Shown piece by piece: positions 1-10,426 of a DNA stretch of 36,551 bases. Location: the NCBI GenBank assembly GCA_013152315.1, contig JAADGP010000120.1, positions 1 to 36,551 of the forward strand. Direction: 5' to 3'. Numbering within the stretch: the stretch's first letter is position 1; every line of letters begins with the position of its first letter. Source of the stretch: FCB group bacterium (GTDB lineage: Bacteria > Fidelibacterota > Marinisomatia > Marinisomatales > JAADGP01). The translations under genes and the position numbers were made by a program. The notes beneath the pieces were generated by a model that saw only the letters and a program-made list of their open reading frames with translations, searched no databases and had not been told where the DNA came from.

Positions 1-11
1 TTTAGGCGAAG

Positions 12-3000
12 ATGGCAATAAAGAAAGTAAATCCGAAAGTTGATTTTATCGCTCTGGAACACCGCGTTCTGGACTTCTGGGCGAAAAACCGGATATTTGA
101 GAAACGCGTTCAACTTAACAAAGGCAAACCCAAGTGGAGTTTTATTGACGGTCCCATAACCGCCAATAATCCCATGGGTGTGCACCATGCCTGGGGTCGG
201 ACACTGAAAGACTTGTACCAGCGGTACAAAGCCATGACCGGTCATGAATTGCGCTATCAGAATGGTTTCGACTGCCAGGGGTTATGGGTTGAAGTGGAAG
301 TGGAAAAAGAACTTGGCTTTAAGTCCAAGCGCGACATCGAGGAATTCGGGGTTGAAAAGTTTATCGACCTTTGTCGGAAAAGGGTAATAAAATATTCGGG
401 TGTGCAAACGGAACAGTCAATCCGGTTGGGTTATTGGATGGACTGGGATAATTCCTATTACACCATGTCCGATGAGAATAATTATACGATTTGGATGTTT
501 TTAAATAAATTATATCAAAGAGGAAAAATTTACCGCGGAACGGACGTGGTTCCCTGGTCCGGCAGATCGGGCACCTCCTACTCCCAGATGGAAATAATCG
601 AAGGAAGAAAGTTGGTCGCCCATGATGCCCTCTTTGTGCGCTTCCCGTTAAAGCAACGTGAGAACGAATATCTTTTAGTGTGGACAACCACGCCCTGGAC
701 GCTTACGTCCAACGTCGCCGCCGCGGTTAACAGGAATTTGGAATACGTGAAACTGCGGGCGGCCGATGGAGCGCTTTATTATTTTGCCGCCGACAACCTG
801 GAATATCAACGGTTGGAAAAACAATTCAAGGAACAAAAACAATGGGTAAAAGGCGTTCCTAAGCTGAAAACCATTGCCCAGATTTTTAAGGAACGCGGCG
901 GATATACCATCGAAGGATCGGTGATGGGCGAAGATATGATCGGATGGGAATACGAAGGTCCCTTCGATTATCTGGAAGCGCAGTCCGTTGCGGGTGGGTA
1001 TCCGTTCGTGAAGAAAGATTTGCAGGAGCAGGGTATCCGCGGGGTCGATTGCCATAAAGTCATCGATGGCGGCAAGGATAAGGAAGGAAATGATGTCGTG
1101 GTTGGGGGAGAGGGAACCGGTATTGTCCATATTGCCCCCGGTTGCGGTGATATCGACCACCAGATCGGAAAAAAACTTGGGTTAGTCGACATTGCCCCCC
1201 TTGATGAGGAAGCGCGTTTTATCGAAGGCTTCGGATGGCTTAAGGGGATGAGCGCTACGGCGGAGGAAACCAAACAAAAAATTATCGCCGATCTGAAAGA
1301 ACGCGGGTTTTTGATCCAGGTGGAAAAATATCCCCACATCTATCCGCACTGCTGGCGTTCCGGCGAGGAGCTGGTGTTCCGGATTGTGGAAGAATGGTAT
1401 ATCCGGATGGACTGGCGCGATCAGATCAAAGCCATTGTGGATCAAATAAAATGGATCCCCGAGTGGGGCCGTGATCGGGAACACGAATGGTTAGATAATA
1501 TGGGCGACTGGATGATTTCCAAGAAACGGTTTTGGGGATTGGCGCTGCCGATCTGGACCTTCGAAGACGGCTCCTTTTACGTGGTCAGCTCCAAGGAAGA
1601 GTTGCAAAAACTGGCGGTTGAAGGTTGGGAAGAGTTCGAGGGGCACACTCCCCACCGCCCCTGGATTGATAAAGTGAAAATCAGGCATCCGCAATCGGGA
1701 CTGATCGGTAGTCGCATCCCCGATGTGGGTAACCCGTGGTTAGATGCCGGTATTGTGCCCTACTCAACCCTGAAATACACATCCGACCGGGAGTACTGGC
1801 GACAGTGGTTCCCGGCTGATTTTGTAACCGAATCGTTCCCCGGGCAGTTCAGAAATTGGTTTTATTCGTTATTGGCGATGTCAACCGTGATGGAAAATGA
1901 ACCCCCGTTCAAGACCTTGTTGGGACACGCCATGGTAAAAGATGAAACCGGTCGTGATATGCATAAATCCTGGGGGAATGCCATCTGGTTCGACGACGCG
2001 GCCGAGAAAATGGGGGTCGATGTGATGCGCTGGATTTACGGAGCGCAAAATGTGGAACACAACCTCTTGTTCGGATATGGAACAGCCAACGACGTACGTA
2101 AAAAATTAATCACCTTGTGGAACACCTATTCATTCTTCGCGACCTATGCCGCCGTGGACGGTTTCGATCCTACGAAAGCCTCCGTTTCCGATGACGATTT
2201 AACCGTCCTGGATCGTTGGATCAGGTCGAAGCTACACTTGTTGATTCAGGATGCCCATAAGGCGTTTAATGAATACCAGGTGGATAAATTCATGCGCAAG
2301 GTGGAACGCTTCTTAGAGGATTTGTCCAACTGGTATATTCGGCGTAACCGCCGCCGCTTCTGGAAAAGTGAAGATGATATGGACAAGCAGACCGCGTACC
2401 ACACGTTGTACGATGTACTGCTTACCACCAGTAAATTACTGGCCCCGATCATCCCGTTCGTCACCGAAGAAATATATCAGAACCTGGCAGTAGGCGTGGA
2501 CAAAACAGCGCCCGAAAGTGTTCATCTATGTGATTATCCGGTTGCCAATTCCGATTACATTGATGAACAATTGATGCAACGCGTGGACGCGTTGAAAAAG
2601 TTGGTGGAGTTGGGTCGTTCCGCCAGAAATAAAGCCAATATCAAAATACGGCAGCCATTGGCGAAATTGTGTTTTGTAGTGGAGGACGACCATCTGGCCG
2701 ACTTTATCCTGGAACAGCAATCAGTTGTTCTGGATGAATTAAATGTTAAGTATATTGAACGGTTTGATAATATTGAGGAATTGATAATATATCGTATCAG
2801 ACCAAACCTTGCCGTTATAGGAAAAACCTATGGGAAAGCGCTTCCCGTTATTCAGAAAGCTCTTTCCGAGCAATCCGCTATGGAAGTCGTTAATCAACTT
2901 CAGAAACAGGGAGAAATCGCCCTGGATACGCCCTCCGGTAAATTCAATCTTACGTCCGATGATATAATTGTTGAAGTTGAATCGGCAGAAGGGTTTACGT

Positions 3001-3323
3001 CCGCTACCAGCGAAGGCCTTACTGTCGGACTCGCTACGAAATTAGATGAATCCCTGATTAAGGAAGGAATTGTTCGCGATATAATTCGACAAGTTCAGAT
3101 CATGCGTAAAAATGCCGGTTTTGCGGTCGAAGATCGTATTATCGTATATGGTTCATTTGACGGGCAGATTGGTGAGGCGATGAAGGAATTTCAGGAATAT
3201 TTTTGCAACGAAACATTGACGGTTTCAATGGAAAGCCAGTTTAAACCGGGCGAATACCAATCTACCTTTAAAGTAAGGGAAGAGACGATTACCTTGGGTA
3301 TTCAAAGAGCAACAAAGGCTTGA
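12..3323 (+). CDS. ileS: Isoleucyl-tRNA synthetase (class I)
   Basis: 1103 aa ORF; class I aaRS architecture with HIGH-equivalent 'GVHHAWG', KMSKS-equivalent 'DMHKSWGN', editing domain and anticodon-binding region ('SNWYIRRNRRRFW'). Confidence 0.93.
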   Translation: MAIKKVNPKVDFIALEHRVLDFWAKNRIFEKRVQLNKGKPKWSFIDGPITANNPMGVHHAWGRTLKDLYQRYKAMTGHELRYQNGFDCQGLWVEVEVEKELGFKSKRDIEEFGVEKFIDLCRKRVIKYSGVQTEQSIRLGYWMDWDNSYYTMSDENNYTIWMFLNKLYQRGKIYRGTDVVPWSGRSGTSYSQMEIIEGRKLVAHDALFVRFPLKQRENEYLLVWTTTPWTLTSNVAAAVNRNLEYVKLRAADGALYYFAADNLEYQRLEKQFKEQKQWVKGVPKLKTIAQIFKERGGYTIEGSVMGEDMIGWEYEGPFDYLEAQSVAGGYPFVKKDLQEQGIRGVDCHKVIDGGKDKEGNDVVVGGEGTGIVHIAPGCGDIDHQIGKKLGLVDIAPLDEEARFIEGFGWLKGMSATAEETKQKIIADLKERGFLIQVEKYPHIYPHCWRSGEELVFRIVEEWYIRMDWRDQIKAIVDQIKWIPEWGRDREHEWLDNMGDWMISKKRFWGLALPIWTFEDGSFYVVSSKEELQKLAVEGWEEFEGHTPHRPWIDKVKIRHPQSGLIGSRIPDVGNPWLDAGIVPYSTLKYTSDREYWRQWFPADFVTESFPGQFRNWFYSLLAMSTVMENEPPFKTLLGHAMVKDETGRDMHKSWGNAIWFDDAAEKMGVDVMRWIYGAQNVEHNLLFGYGTANDVRKKLITLWNTYSFFATYAAVDGFDPTKASVSDDDLTVLDRWIRSKLHLLIQDAHKAFNEYQVDKFMRKVERFLEDLSNWYIRRNRRRFWKSEDDMDKQTAYHTLYDVLLTTSKLLAPIIPFVTEEIYQNLAVGVDKTAPESVHLCDYPVANSDYIDEQLMQRVDALKKLVELGRSARNKANIKIRQPLAKLCFVVEDDHLADFILEQQSVVLDELNVKYIERFDNIEELIIYRIRPNLAVIGKTYGKALPVIQKALSEQSAMEVVNQLQKQGEIALDTPSGKFNLTSDDIIVEVESAEGFTSATSEGLTVGLATKLDESLIKEGIVRDIIRQVQIMRKNAGFAVEDRIIVYGSFDGQIGEAMKEFQEYFCNETLTVSMESQFKPGEYQSTFKVREETITLGIQRATKA

Positions 3324-3332
3324 GAGGTAAAC

Positions 3333-3731
3333 ATGACAAAGAAAAAACGTTATACAAAATCGGAATTAAATAAGATTAAGAAAGCCATTATGGAACGCAT
3401 GGATCAAGTGGTTTTTGAGATGGGCGAGATCAAGGACGGTATCAGCGATACCGGTCCGACGAATACCAGTTTATCACCGGATTCGATTTACAGCTTGCAT
3501 ATGGCCGATGCCGGAACCGATTCCCACGAAAGGGAGAAGAATTATTTGTTAATGACGCGGGAGAACAGTTACTATCGGAATTTGGAAATGGCTTTGGAGC
3601 GATTGGAGCAGGAAGACTTTGGTGTTTGTCAGATTTGCGGTGACTTAATTCCCTATGAAAGGATCCTGGAGGTACCGAATACAACGAAGTGTGTGGATTG
3701 TAAAACCAAAGAAAAACTAAACCTGATATAG
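3333..3731 (+). CDS. TraR/DksA-family C4 zinc-finger protein
   Basis: 132 aa; N-terminal coiled-coil-like region and C-terminal 'CQICGDLIPYERILEVPNTTKCVDC' (CxxC...CxxC) typical of DksA/TraR zinc fingers. Confidence 0.85.
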   Translation: MTKKKRYTKSELNKIKKAIMERMDQVVFEMGEIKDGISDTGPTNTSLSPDSIYSLHMADAGTDSHEREKNYLLMTRENSYYRNLEMALERLEQEDFGVCQICGDLIPYERILEVPNTTKCVDCKTKEKLNLI

Positions 3732-3871
3732 ATTATTTCCATAACCGGCGGGCTATTCCCCAATAAAACAAAAGCAGTCGAATTAAACTTTTTCAGTGTA
3801 TTTCGAATCGAATTATGCCGGTTTCGAGCGGCACATGGCGCTCCGTCTTTTTGTGGTAGGAAAAGACCGGT

Positions 3872-4402
3872 ATGTCCATTTACATTGAACGTATCAGGAA
3901 AGGTGGGCTATCCACGCTATATCCAATGCGAATATTATTTGTCACCGCAATTATTCTGGTAATTGACCAGTTTACAAAATATTTAACCCGGACCTACATG
4001 GACTTGTATGAGTCCATTCCGGTAATAAAGAATTTTTTTCACCTTACCTATGTTACCAACAAGGGGATGGCGTTTGGCATCGATTTTCCGGGAGGAATCT
4101 ATTTTTTTACGATTGCATCGGTGATAATGACGATGGTGTTGATTTGGTATATCTGGCTTGAACGCAAAGGGGATTTTTTATTACGATTATCATTGGCGAT
4201 GATTTTAGCCGGTGCAATCGGGAATTTGATCGATCGTTTATTTTTAGGCGAAGTGACCGATTTTATGGATTTTATGTTTGGCAGTTACCATTGGTATATT
4301 TTTAATATCGCCGATTCTTCCGTCACCGTGGGAATGATACTTTTCTTGATTCATTCCTTTTTCATTCAACCGAAAACCGCTGTATCCTCCGGGGATAGTT
4401 GA
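3872..4402 (+). CDS. lspA: Lipoprotein signal peptidase (signal peptidase II)
   Basis: Multi-TM protein with catalytic-region motifs 'GNLIDR' and 'FNIADSS'. Start codon uncertain (internal Met possible). Confidence 0.9.
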   Translation: MSIYIERIRKGGLSTLYPMRILFVTAIILVIDQFTKYLTRTYMDLYESIPVIKNFFHLTYVTNKGMAFGIDFPGGIYFFTIASVIMTMVLIWYIWLERKGDFLLRLSLAMILAGAIGNLIDRLFLGEVTDFMDFMFGSYHWYIFNIADSSVTVGMILFLIHSFFIQPKTAVSSGDS

Positions 4403-5361
4403 GTAAGATACTGTTCCAAGTAGAGGAGCCCGGTATACGGCTTGACCTGTACCTGTCGAAGTATTTAACCGCCTATTCACGCACACAATTACAAAAGCTT
4501 ATCAAAACAAATCGCGTAACCGTCGATGACGTCGTTAAACGTCCCAGTTACCGGCTTGAAGAGGGAGAATGGATTCAGGTCGAACTTCCGGAAATTCCGC
4601 AAACACCAATTCGGATTGAACCGCAGGATATTCCTCTGCAGGTAATTTATGAGGATGAGGATATCATTATCGTTGATAAACCTGCCGGATTGGTCGTTCA
4701 TCCCGGGACCGGCAATCCCGATGGTACCCTGGTGAATGCCCTGGTTTACCATTTCCGGTCCTTATCCAGCGTTTATGGTCCGTTAAGACCCGGGATAGTG
4801 CATCGCCTGGACCGGGATACTTCGGGTCTGATGGTTGTGGCCAAAAATAATGCCGCCCATGTGAACCTTTCCGATCAATTTCGCAATCGGACGATCGGGA
4901 AATCCTACATAGGCATTACCTGGGGTACCTGGAAAGAAGACTCGGGCTTGATTGATGAACCGATTGCGCGGAAAAGAAGTGATCCCACGGCGTTTACGGT
5001 AGCCGAGCGGGGACGGCCCGCCCAAACGGAATTCACCGTCAAACAAAAATGGCGGAATTTTAGTGAGGTTATCTTTAACCCTAAGACAGGCCGGACGCAT
5101 CAAATCCGGGTGCATGCGGCATTTTTGGGCCACCCCATATTCGGTGATGAAAAATATGGGGGAGGAAAGGCAAGAATTAAGGGATTTATTCCTGAAGTTT
5201 CAAAAAGATTACAAAAATTGATAAATTCATTGGGGCGCCATGCGCTGCACGCAGCGGAGTTGTCTTTGAGCCATCCCGTGTCCGGTGAGCGATTGTTTTT
5301 TCATTCGGATTTACCGGATGACATGCGATCAGTTATTGAGGGACTTTCGTCTTATGACTGA
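4399..5361 (+). CDS. rluD: RluA/RluD-family 23S rRNA pseudouridine synthase
   Basis: S4-like N-terminus and 'GIVHRLDRDTSGLMVVAKN' catalytic motif; TTG start overlaps the lspA TGA stop. Confidence 0.9.
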   Translation: MSKILFQVEEPGIRLDLYLSKYLTAYSRTQLQKLIKTNRVTVDDVVKRPSYRLEEGEWIQVELPEIPQTPIRIEPQDIPLQVIYEDEDIIIVDKPAGLVVHPGTGNPDGTLVNALVYHFRSLSSVYGPLRPGIVHRLDRDTSGLMVVAKNNAAHVNLSDQFRNRTIGKSYIGITWGTWKEDSGLIDEPIARKRSDPTAFTVAERGRPAQTEFTVKQKWRNFSEVIFNPKTGRTHQIRVHAAFLGHPIFGDEKYGGGKARIKGFIPEVSKRLQKLINSLGRHALHAAELSLSHPVSGERLFFHSDLPDDMRSVIEGLSSYD

Positions 5362-6265
5362 TAACCAGGAAGGAATAATTTCGGATTTTTTAAATTATCT
5401 GGAGAAAGAGCGAGGGTTTTCCAGGCATACTTTGACAGCCTATAAACATGATTTGGGCCGTTTTATTAAATTCATGCGCACAGTAAGGGAACAATCGGAT
5501 TTTGCGGATATTAACAAAAACGATATCCGTATGTTTTTGGGTCACGAATTTGAAGCCGGATTGTCCAGCCGGACGGTTGCGCGTCGATTGGCTTCAATTA
5601 AATCGTTGTTTAAATATCTGGTACGCTGTGAGGCGATTTCCGATAACCCGGCGATTCATGTTAAGACGCCGAAGACCCCGAAGACCTTACCGGTTTATTT
5701 CAGTGAAAAAACCATTGAAGCGATTATGACAGCGCCCGCGGGAGATACATTTATTGGTCTTCGTGACCGTGCCATACTGGAATTGTTTTATAGCACTGGT
5801 ATGCGATTGAGCGAACTGGTAAATTTAAATATTGATGACTTCAATATTTACGATCAGTTAGTGAAAGTAAGGGGAAAAGGTGATAAGGAGCGACTGATTC
5901 CCTACGGTGAACGTGCTAAAGTTGCTTTAAATAATTATTTTCATAAACGTGGTATCCACTTTAATACTACTGCTCAGGCCGGGGTGCCATTGTTTGTAAA
6001 TACGAAAGAGCGAAGACTGACTCCCAGCGCTATACAGAAAAGAATTAGGAACTATTTGCGATCGGTGGCCGAAGGGGAACAGATGGGACCACACACATTA
6101 CGCCACACCTTTGCGACGCATTTAATGGATCACGGGGCGGATATTCGCGCGGTAAAAGACCTGCTGGGCCACAGCAGCCTTTCATCTACACAGGTCTACA
6201 CGCATATTCAACCCGACCGAATGAAGAAAATACATGAACAAGCCCATCCACATGGAACAAAATAG
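5354..6265 (+). CDS. Tyrosine recombinase XerC/XerD
   Basis: N-terminal SAM-like core-binding domain and 'HTLRHTFATHL...LLGHSSLSSTQVYTH' catalytic C-terminus. ATG at 5354 (MTDNQEGII...) preferred over the track start at 5285, which overlaps rluD. Confidence 0.9.
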   Translation: MTDNQEGIISDFLNYLEKERGFSRHTLTAYKHDLGRFIKFMRTVREQSDFADINKNDIRMFLGHEFEAGLSSRTVARRLASIKSLFKYLVRCEAISDNPAIHVKTPKTPKTLPVYFSEKTIEAIMTAPAGDTFIGLRDRAILELFYSTGMRLSELVNLNIDDFNIYDQLVKVRGKGDKERLIPYGERAKVALNNYFHKRGIHFNTTAQAGVPLFVNTKERRLTPSAIQKRIRNYLRSVAEGEQMGPHTLRHTFATHLMDHGADIRAVKDLLGHSSLSSTQVYTHIQPDRMKKIHEQAHPHGTK

Positions 6266-6273
6266 GGGAAACC

Positions 6274-7875
6274 ATGACTTTAGAAGAACTTGGATTAACA
6301 GATATTGGTGAAATAAAAGTAAACCGTACTCCCGAACAATTGATCGAAGACGCGATCCGTTGGGATGAAGGTAAATTAGGCATGCGGGGAGTATTGATGG
6401 TAGATACCGGCAGGTATACGGGGCGCAGTCCGCAGGATAAATATTTCGTGGAAGAAGACTATTCAAAAGATAATCTGTGGTGGGGAGCCGTTAACCGGCC
6501 GACGGATGAGAAAATATTTGACGAATTGTTCGCGAAAGTTGTCGCTTACTACAACAAGAATGAGGATAATCGCGGAGCGTATGTATTTAACGGTTACTGC
6601 GGTGCCAATCCGGATTACCGGATGAATGTACGGATAATTGCCAAGAAAGCCTGGCAGAATATTTTCGCGAACAATATGTTTATCCGGCCCGAACGATCGG
6701 AGTTAAAAGATTTTGTTCCCGATTTTACGATTATTAACGCTTCCGATGTTATCGATGAGGATTGGAAGAAACATGGACATCATTCCGAAACGTTTATCAT
6801 TTTTAATTTAAAGAAACGCCTGGCGATTATCGGGGGAACGGAATACGGCGGCGAAATGAAGAAGGGAATTTTCTCGGTAATGCATTATTATCTGCCTCAA
6901 AAAGGTGTCTTGTCCATGCACTGCTCCGCCAATGTCGATCAGAACGGAGGGAATCCGGCTCTCTTTTTTGGTCTATCGGGAACCGGAAAAACCACTCTGA
7001 GCACCGATCCCGAACGACCCCTGATCGGGGACGACGAACACGGTTGGTCTGATGACGGCATCTTCAATTTTGAAGGGGGATGCTATGCCAAGGCGATTGA
7101 TTTGAATCCGGAAGAGGAACCGGAGATCTATAATACTATCAAACACGGCACGTTGGCTGAAAATGTCGTTTTCGATCCCGAAACCCGGATTATCGATTTC
7201 TCCGATAAAACCAAGACTGAAAACACCCGTCTTTGTTATCCTATTGAATTTATAGAAAATTCGTTAGCAGCGAAGGGGAAACCCAGTGTCGCCGGTCATC
7301 CCAATACAATTATCTTTTTGGCGTGTGATGCTTACGGCATATTACCCCCGGTCGCGAAACTTTCGCCGGAACAGGCTATGTACCATTTTATCAGCGGTTA
7401 TACCGCGAAAGTAGCGGGAACGGAACGGGGCGTGACCGAACCGGTAGCGACTTTTTCTCCCTGTTATGGCGGGCCGTTTCTGACCCTTCATCCCTTAAAA
7501 TATGCGGAACTTTTAAGGGATCTGATGAATAAACATAATGTGTCTGCCTACTTAGTGAACACCGGATGGGTTGGAGCCAGCGCCAGTTCCGGTGCGAAAA
7601 GAATAAAATTACCGATTACCAGGCAGATAATTCGTACGATATTAAATGGTAGCATTGAAAAGGCGGAATTTCAAACCGATCCTTATTTCGGGGTGCAGGT
7701 TCCCACTGCCCTGCAAAACATTGATTCCGATTTGCTTATTCCCCTCAACGCCTGGAAAGATGAGTCGGAATACCACGCTACCGCGAAAGAGTTGGTTGCC
7801 AAGTTCCGGTCAAATTTTAAGGAATACGATCTGGGCGATCCAATTATTAGAAACGCAGGACCAATTTCAAACTGA
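6274..7875 (+). CDS. pckA: Phosphoenolpyruvate carboxykinase (ATP)
   Basis: 533 aa; 'FFGLSGTGKTTLSTDPERPLIGDDEHGW' kinase motif characteristic of ATP-PEPCK. Confidence 0.97.
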   Translation: MTLEELGLTDIGEIKVNRTPEQLIEDAIRWDEGKLGMRGVLMVDTGRYTGRSPQDKYFVEEDYSKDNLWWGAVNRPTDEKIFDELFAKVVAYYNKNEDNRGAYVFNGYCGANPDYRMNVRIIAKKAWQNIFANNMFIRPERSELKDFVPDFTIINASDVIDEDWKKHGHHSETFIIFNLKKRLAIIGGTEYGGEMKKGIFSVMHYYLPQKGVLSMHCSANVDQNGGNPALFFGLSGTGKTTLSTDPERPLIGDDEHGWSDDGIFNFEGGCYAKAIDLNPEEEPEIYNTIKHGTLAENVVFDPETRIIDFSDKTKTENTRLCYPIEFIENSLAAKGKPSVAGHPNTIIFLACDAYGILPPVAKLSPEQAMYHFISGYTAKVAGTERGVTEPVATFSPCYGGPFLTLHPLKYAELLRDLMNKHNVSAYLVNTGWVGASASSGAKRIKLPITRQIIRTILNGSIEKAEFQTDPYFGVQVPTALQNIDSDLLIPLNAWKDESEYHATAKELVAKFRSNFKEYDLGDPIIRNAGPISN

Positions 7876-7898
7876 AAACCCAAGAAAGGGAGGTAGCC

Positions 7899-8186
7899 TT
7901 GAACGTTGAATTCACAGCCAGACATTTCCACGCCCCGGACAACCTCAGGGAATACGCTGAAAGGGAAGTGCAACGAATCACCAAATATTACAACCGCGCT
8001 ATTCAGTGCCAGGTGATTCTTTATCGCGATAATAATCACTATACGGCGGAAATCAATCTTTCGGTCCCACAGCGAAAACTCAACGTCAAAGAAACCACTG
8101 ATAATGTTACCAAATCCATTGATCATGCGGTGGATAAAATGATTGCCCGTGTTTCCAAAATTAAGGAAAAGATGAATAAATATTAG
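7899..8186 (+). CDS. hpf: Ribosome hibernation-promoting factor / RaiA family (short form)
   Basis: 95 aa beta-alpha HPF-like protein 'NVEFTARHFHAPDNLREYAEREVQRITKYYNRA...'; TTG start preceded by GGGAGG Shine-Dalgarno. Confidence 0.88.
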   Translation: MNVEFTARHFHAPDNLREYAEREVQRITKYYNRAIQCQVILYRDNNHYTAEINLSVPQRKLNVKETTDNVTKSIDHAVDKMIARVSKIKEKMNKY

Positions 8187-8215
8187 GTAGCTGACCGATA
8201 CTCTGTGACATATAG

Positions 8216-9130
8216 ATGAAAGCGATATTACCTGTAGCGGGCTACGGGACCCGGTTACGTCCCCATACCGATAAGATTCAAAAAACGTTGTTGCCGATTG
8301 CGGGCAAAGCGACCCTGGATCATATTGTGGAACCCTTGCTGGATTCCGGGGTGAGTGAAATTACATTCATCATTGGTCACCTGGGGGATCAGGTTGTTTC
8401 ACATATGAAAAAACATACGGGCCGTTTTGTTTATATTGAACAGAAAGAACGTCTTGGGTTGGGCCATGCCGTGCTCCAGGGGTTAGCCGACAAAGATGAA
8501 CCGGTATTGGTTCAGCTGGGCGATACGATTTTCGATATTAATTTGGACGATATGAGGGCCCCTGACAGAAATATAATTGCCGTGGGGGAAGTGGATGACC
8601 CATCGCGTTTCGGAATTGTGGAATTGGAAGGGAAACGAATAACCCGGTTTCATGAAAAAGTAAAGAATCCACCCAGCAATCTGGCGATCACGGGCTTGTA
8701 TTACTTTTACAGTCAGCGAAAATTAAAACGCGCTATTGAACAGTTGATTGCCAGGGATATTCGTACCAAAGGTGAATATCAAATAACCGACGCCTTTTCA
8801 ATTATGCTTGAGCAGGGAGAATTGTTTGAAGCCTATTTAATGGATGAATGGTACGATACCGGTGTCCCTGAAACGTATTTGGAAACCAACCGGAAATTAT
8901 TGAAACCGGACCATGATGAATATCCCGGCACATTAATTAACGAACCGGTTCATATTGGCAAAGGCTGTACGATTGAACGTTCCGTTATCGGTCCCTTTGT
9001 AACAGTCATGGACAATTGCACCCTGATTGACTGCAATATAAGCGATAGCATCATCCTGGAGGGGGCCGCATTAGAAGGACAGAAATTTTCGCACCGCATT
9101 GTGGCCGGTGACGGTTCCGAATACTGTTAA
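8216..9130 (+). CDS. Sugar-phosphate nucleotidyltransferase (RmlA/GlmU-like)
   Basis: 'MKAILPVAGYGTRLRPHTDKIQKTLLPIAGKATLDH' nucleotidyltransferase signature and C-terminal left-handed-helix-like repeats. Confidence 0.88.
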   Translation: MKAILPVAGYGTRLRPHTDKIQKTLLPIAGKATLDHIVEPLLDSGVSEITFIIGHLGDQVVSHMKKHTGRFVYIEQKERLGLGHAVLQGLADKDEPVLVQLGDTIFDINLDDMRAPDRNIIAVGEVDDPSRFGIVELEGKRITRFHEKVKNPPSNLAITGLYYFYSQRKLKRAIEQLIARDIRTKGEYQITDAFSIMLEQGELFEAYLMDEWYDTGVPETYLETNRKLLKPDHDEYPGTLINEPVHIGKGCTIERSVIGPFVTVMDNCTLIDCNISDSIILEGAALEGQKFSHRIVAGDGSEYC

Positions 9131-9241
9131 GTCCCATCAACGGCGGGAAAATAATCCGACCAGGGTCGGCAATAATTTGGAGTATAGCGCCAAAAGACAT
9201 TAACTTTCATTTCTTATATTATCCAAACATACGGAGTTAGA

Positions 9242-10417
9242 ATGGGTCGATTTCTTTTTACCTCAGAATCGGTAACGGAAGGACATCCCGATAAGGTCTG
9301 CGATGCCATATCGGATGCGGTTCTTGATGAACTAATCGCACAGGATCCCGATTCACGGGTTGCCTGTGAGACCTTGGCTACCAAGGGATTGGTGGTAGTG
9401 AGTGGTGAAATTTCCACCCATGGGTTTGTGGAAGTGGAACGGGTTGTAAAGGACACTTTACGTCAAATAGGTTATACCGATGTGGCGTATGGCATGGAAG
9501 ATGAATCGGTTAAGGTCATTACTTCCATCCATGAACAGAGTCCCGAGATCGCCCAGGGCGTCGACGCCGGAAAAAATCGCGAACAGGGAGCCGGAGACCA
9601 GGGCCTTATGTTCGGTTTCGCCTGTCGTGAAACCCCGGAACTAATGCCCCTGCCGATTCAACTGGCACACCGTCTGACGGAACGCTTGGCGACTTTACGC
9701 AAGAACGGAGAGTTGTCCTGGTTGGGACCGGATGGTAAATCACAGGTGAGTGTGGCCTATGAAAATGGCCAACCGACAAAAGTCGCGAAGGTGGTTATTG
9801 CCACCCAACATGCGGATATGCTACCCCGTTTCGGTACCGAAGAAAAGGAACATGCCTTTGTACAGAAGGAAGTTATCGAACATGTAATTATCCCTGTCCT
9901 GGAGGCCCAACAAATTGCTTATGACCGGGATTTTATTGTAAACGGTACCGGCCGGTTTGTCGAAGGTGGTCCCCAGGCGGATACCGGGCTGACCGGAAGA
10001 AAAATTATTGTGGATACCTACGGAGGATATGCCCCCCATGGTGGCGGCGCCTTCTCCGGGAAAGACCCTTCGAAAGTCGATCGATCGGCCACCTACATGG
10101 CGCGCTATATTGCCAAAAATATTGTTGCCGCCGGCTTGGCCGATAAATGCGAAGTTCAATTATCTTACAGTATCGGGATCGCCGAACCGATCTCGTTATA
10201 TGTTCAATCGTTTAATACCGGACCCTTAAGTGATGAACAGTTAACGGAAATTGTCCGCGAAGTATTTCCCTTAAAACCGGCGGAAATCATTAAACATTTG
10301 GACTTAAAAAAACCACGATATCGCCCCACTTCCGCCTATGGGCACTTCGGCCGTAATGGCGACAACTTCTCATGGGAAAAGACGGACATGGTGGATAAAT
10401 TGAAATCGTATTTATAG
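9242..10417 (+). CDS. metK: S-adenosylmethionine synthetase
   Basis: '[24 protein letters not shown]' and '[17 protein letters not shown]' signatures. Confidence 0.98.
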   Translation: MGRFLFTSESVTEGHPDKVCDAISDAVLDELIAQDPDSRVACETLATKGLVVVSGEISTHGFVEVERVVKDTLRQIGYTDVAYGMEDESVKVITSIHEQSPEIAQGVDAGKNREQGAGDQGLMFGFACRETPELMPLPIQLAHRLTERLATLRKNGELSWLGPDGKSQVSVAYENGQPTKVAKVVIATQHADMLPRFGTEEKEHAFVQKEVIEHVIIPVLEAQQIAYDRDFIVNGTGRFVEGGPQADTGLTGRKIIVDTYGGYAPHGGGAFSGKDPSKVDRSATYMARYIAKNIVAAGLADKCEVQLSYSIGIAEPISLYVQSFNTGPLSDEQLTEIVREVFPLKPAEIIKHLDLKKPRYRPTSAYGHFGRNGDNFSWEKTDMVDKLKSYL

Positions 10418-10426
10418 AGGTGTCTG

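Noticed and set aside
675-1339. Long - strand ORFs inside ileS (161 aa and 123 aa) and similar antisense ORFs inside other genes
   Set aside because: They mirror strongly supported + strand coding genes and lack plausible protein families; typical shadow ORFs.
5285-6265. XerC/D tyrosine recombinase as evidence for an integron or integrative element
   Set aside because: Located in a housekeeping context (lspA-rluD-xer-pckA) with no att sites, cassettes or phage genes; most likely the chromosomal dimer-resolution recombinase.
9131-9241. SAM or SAH riboswitch upstream of metK-ahcY
   Set aside because: Only ~110 nt; the visible structure is a short ccgac/gtcgg hairpin; no recognisable SAM-I/II or SAH core.
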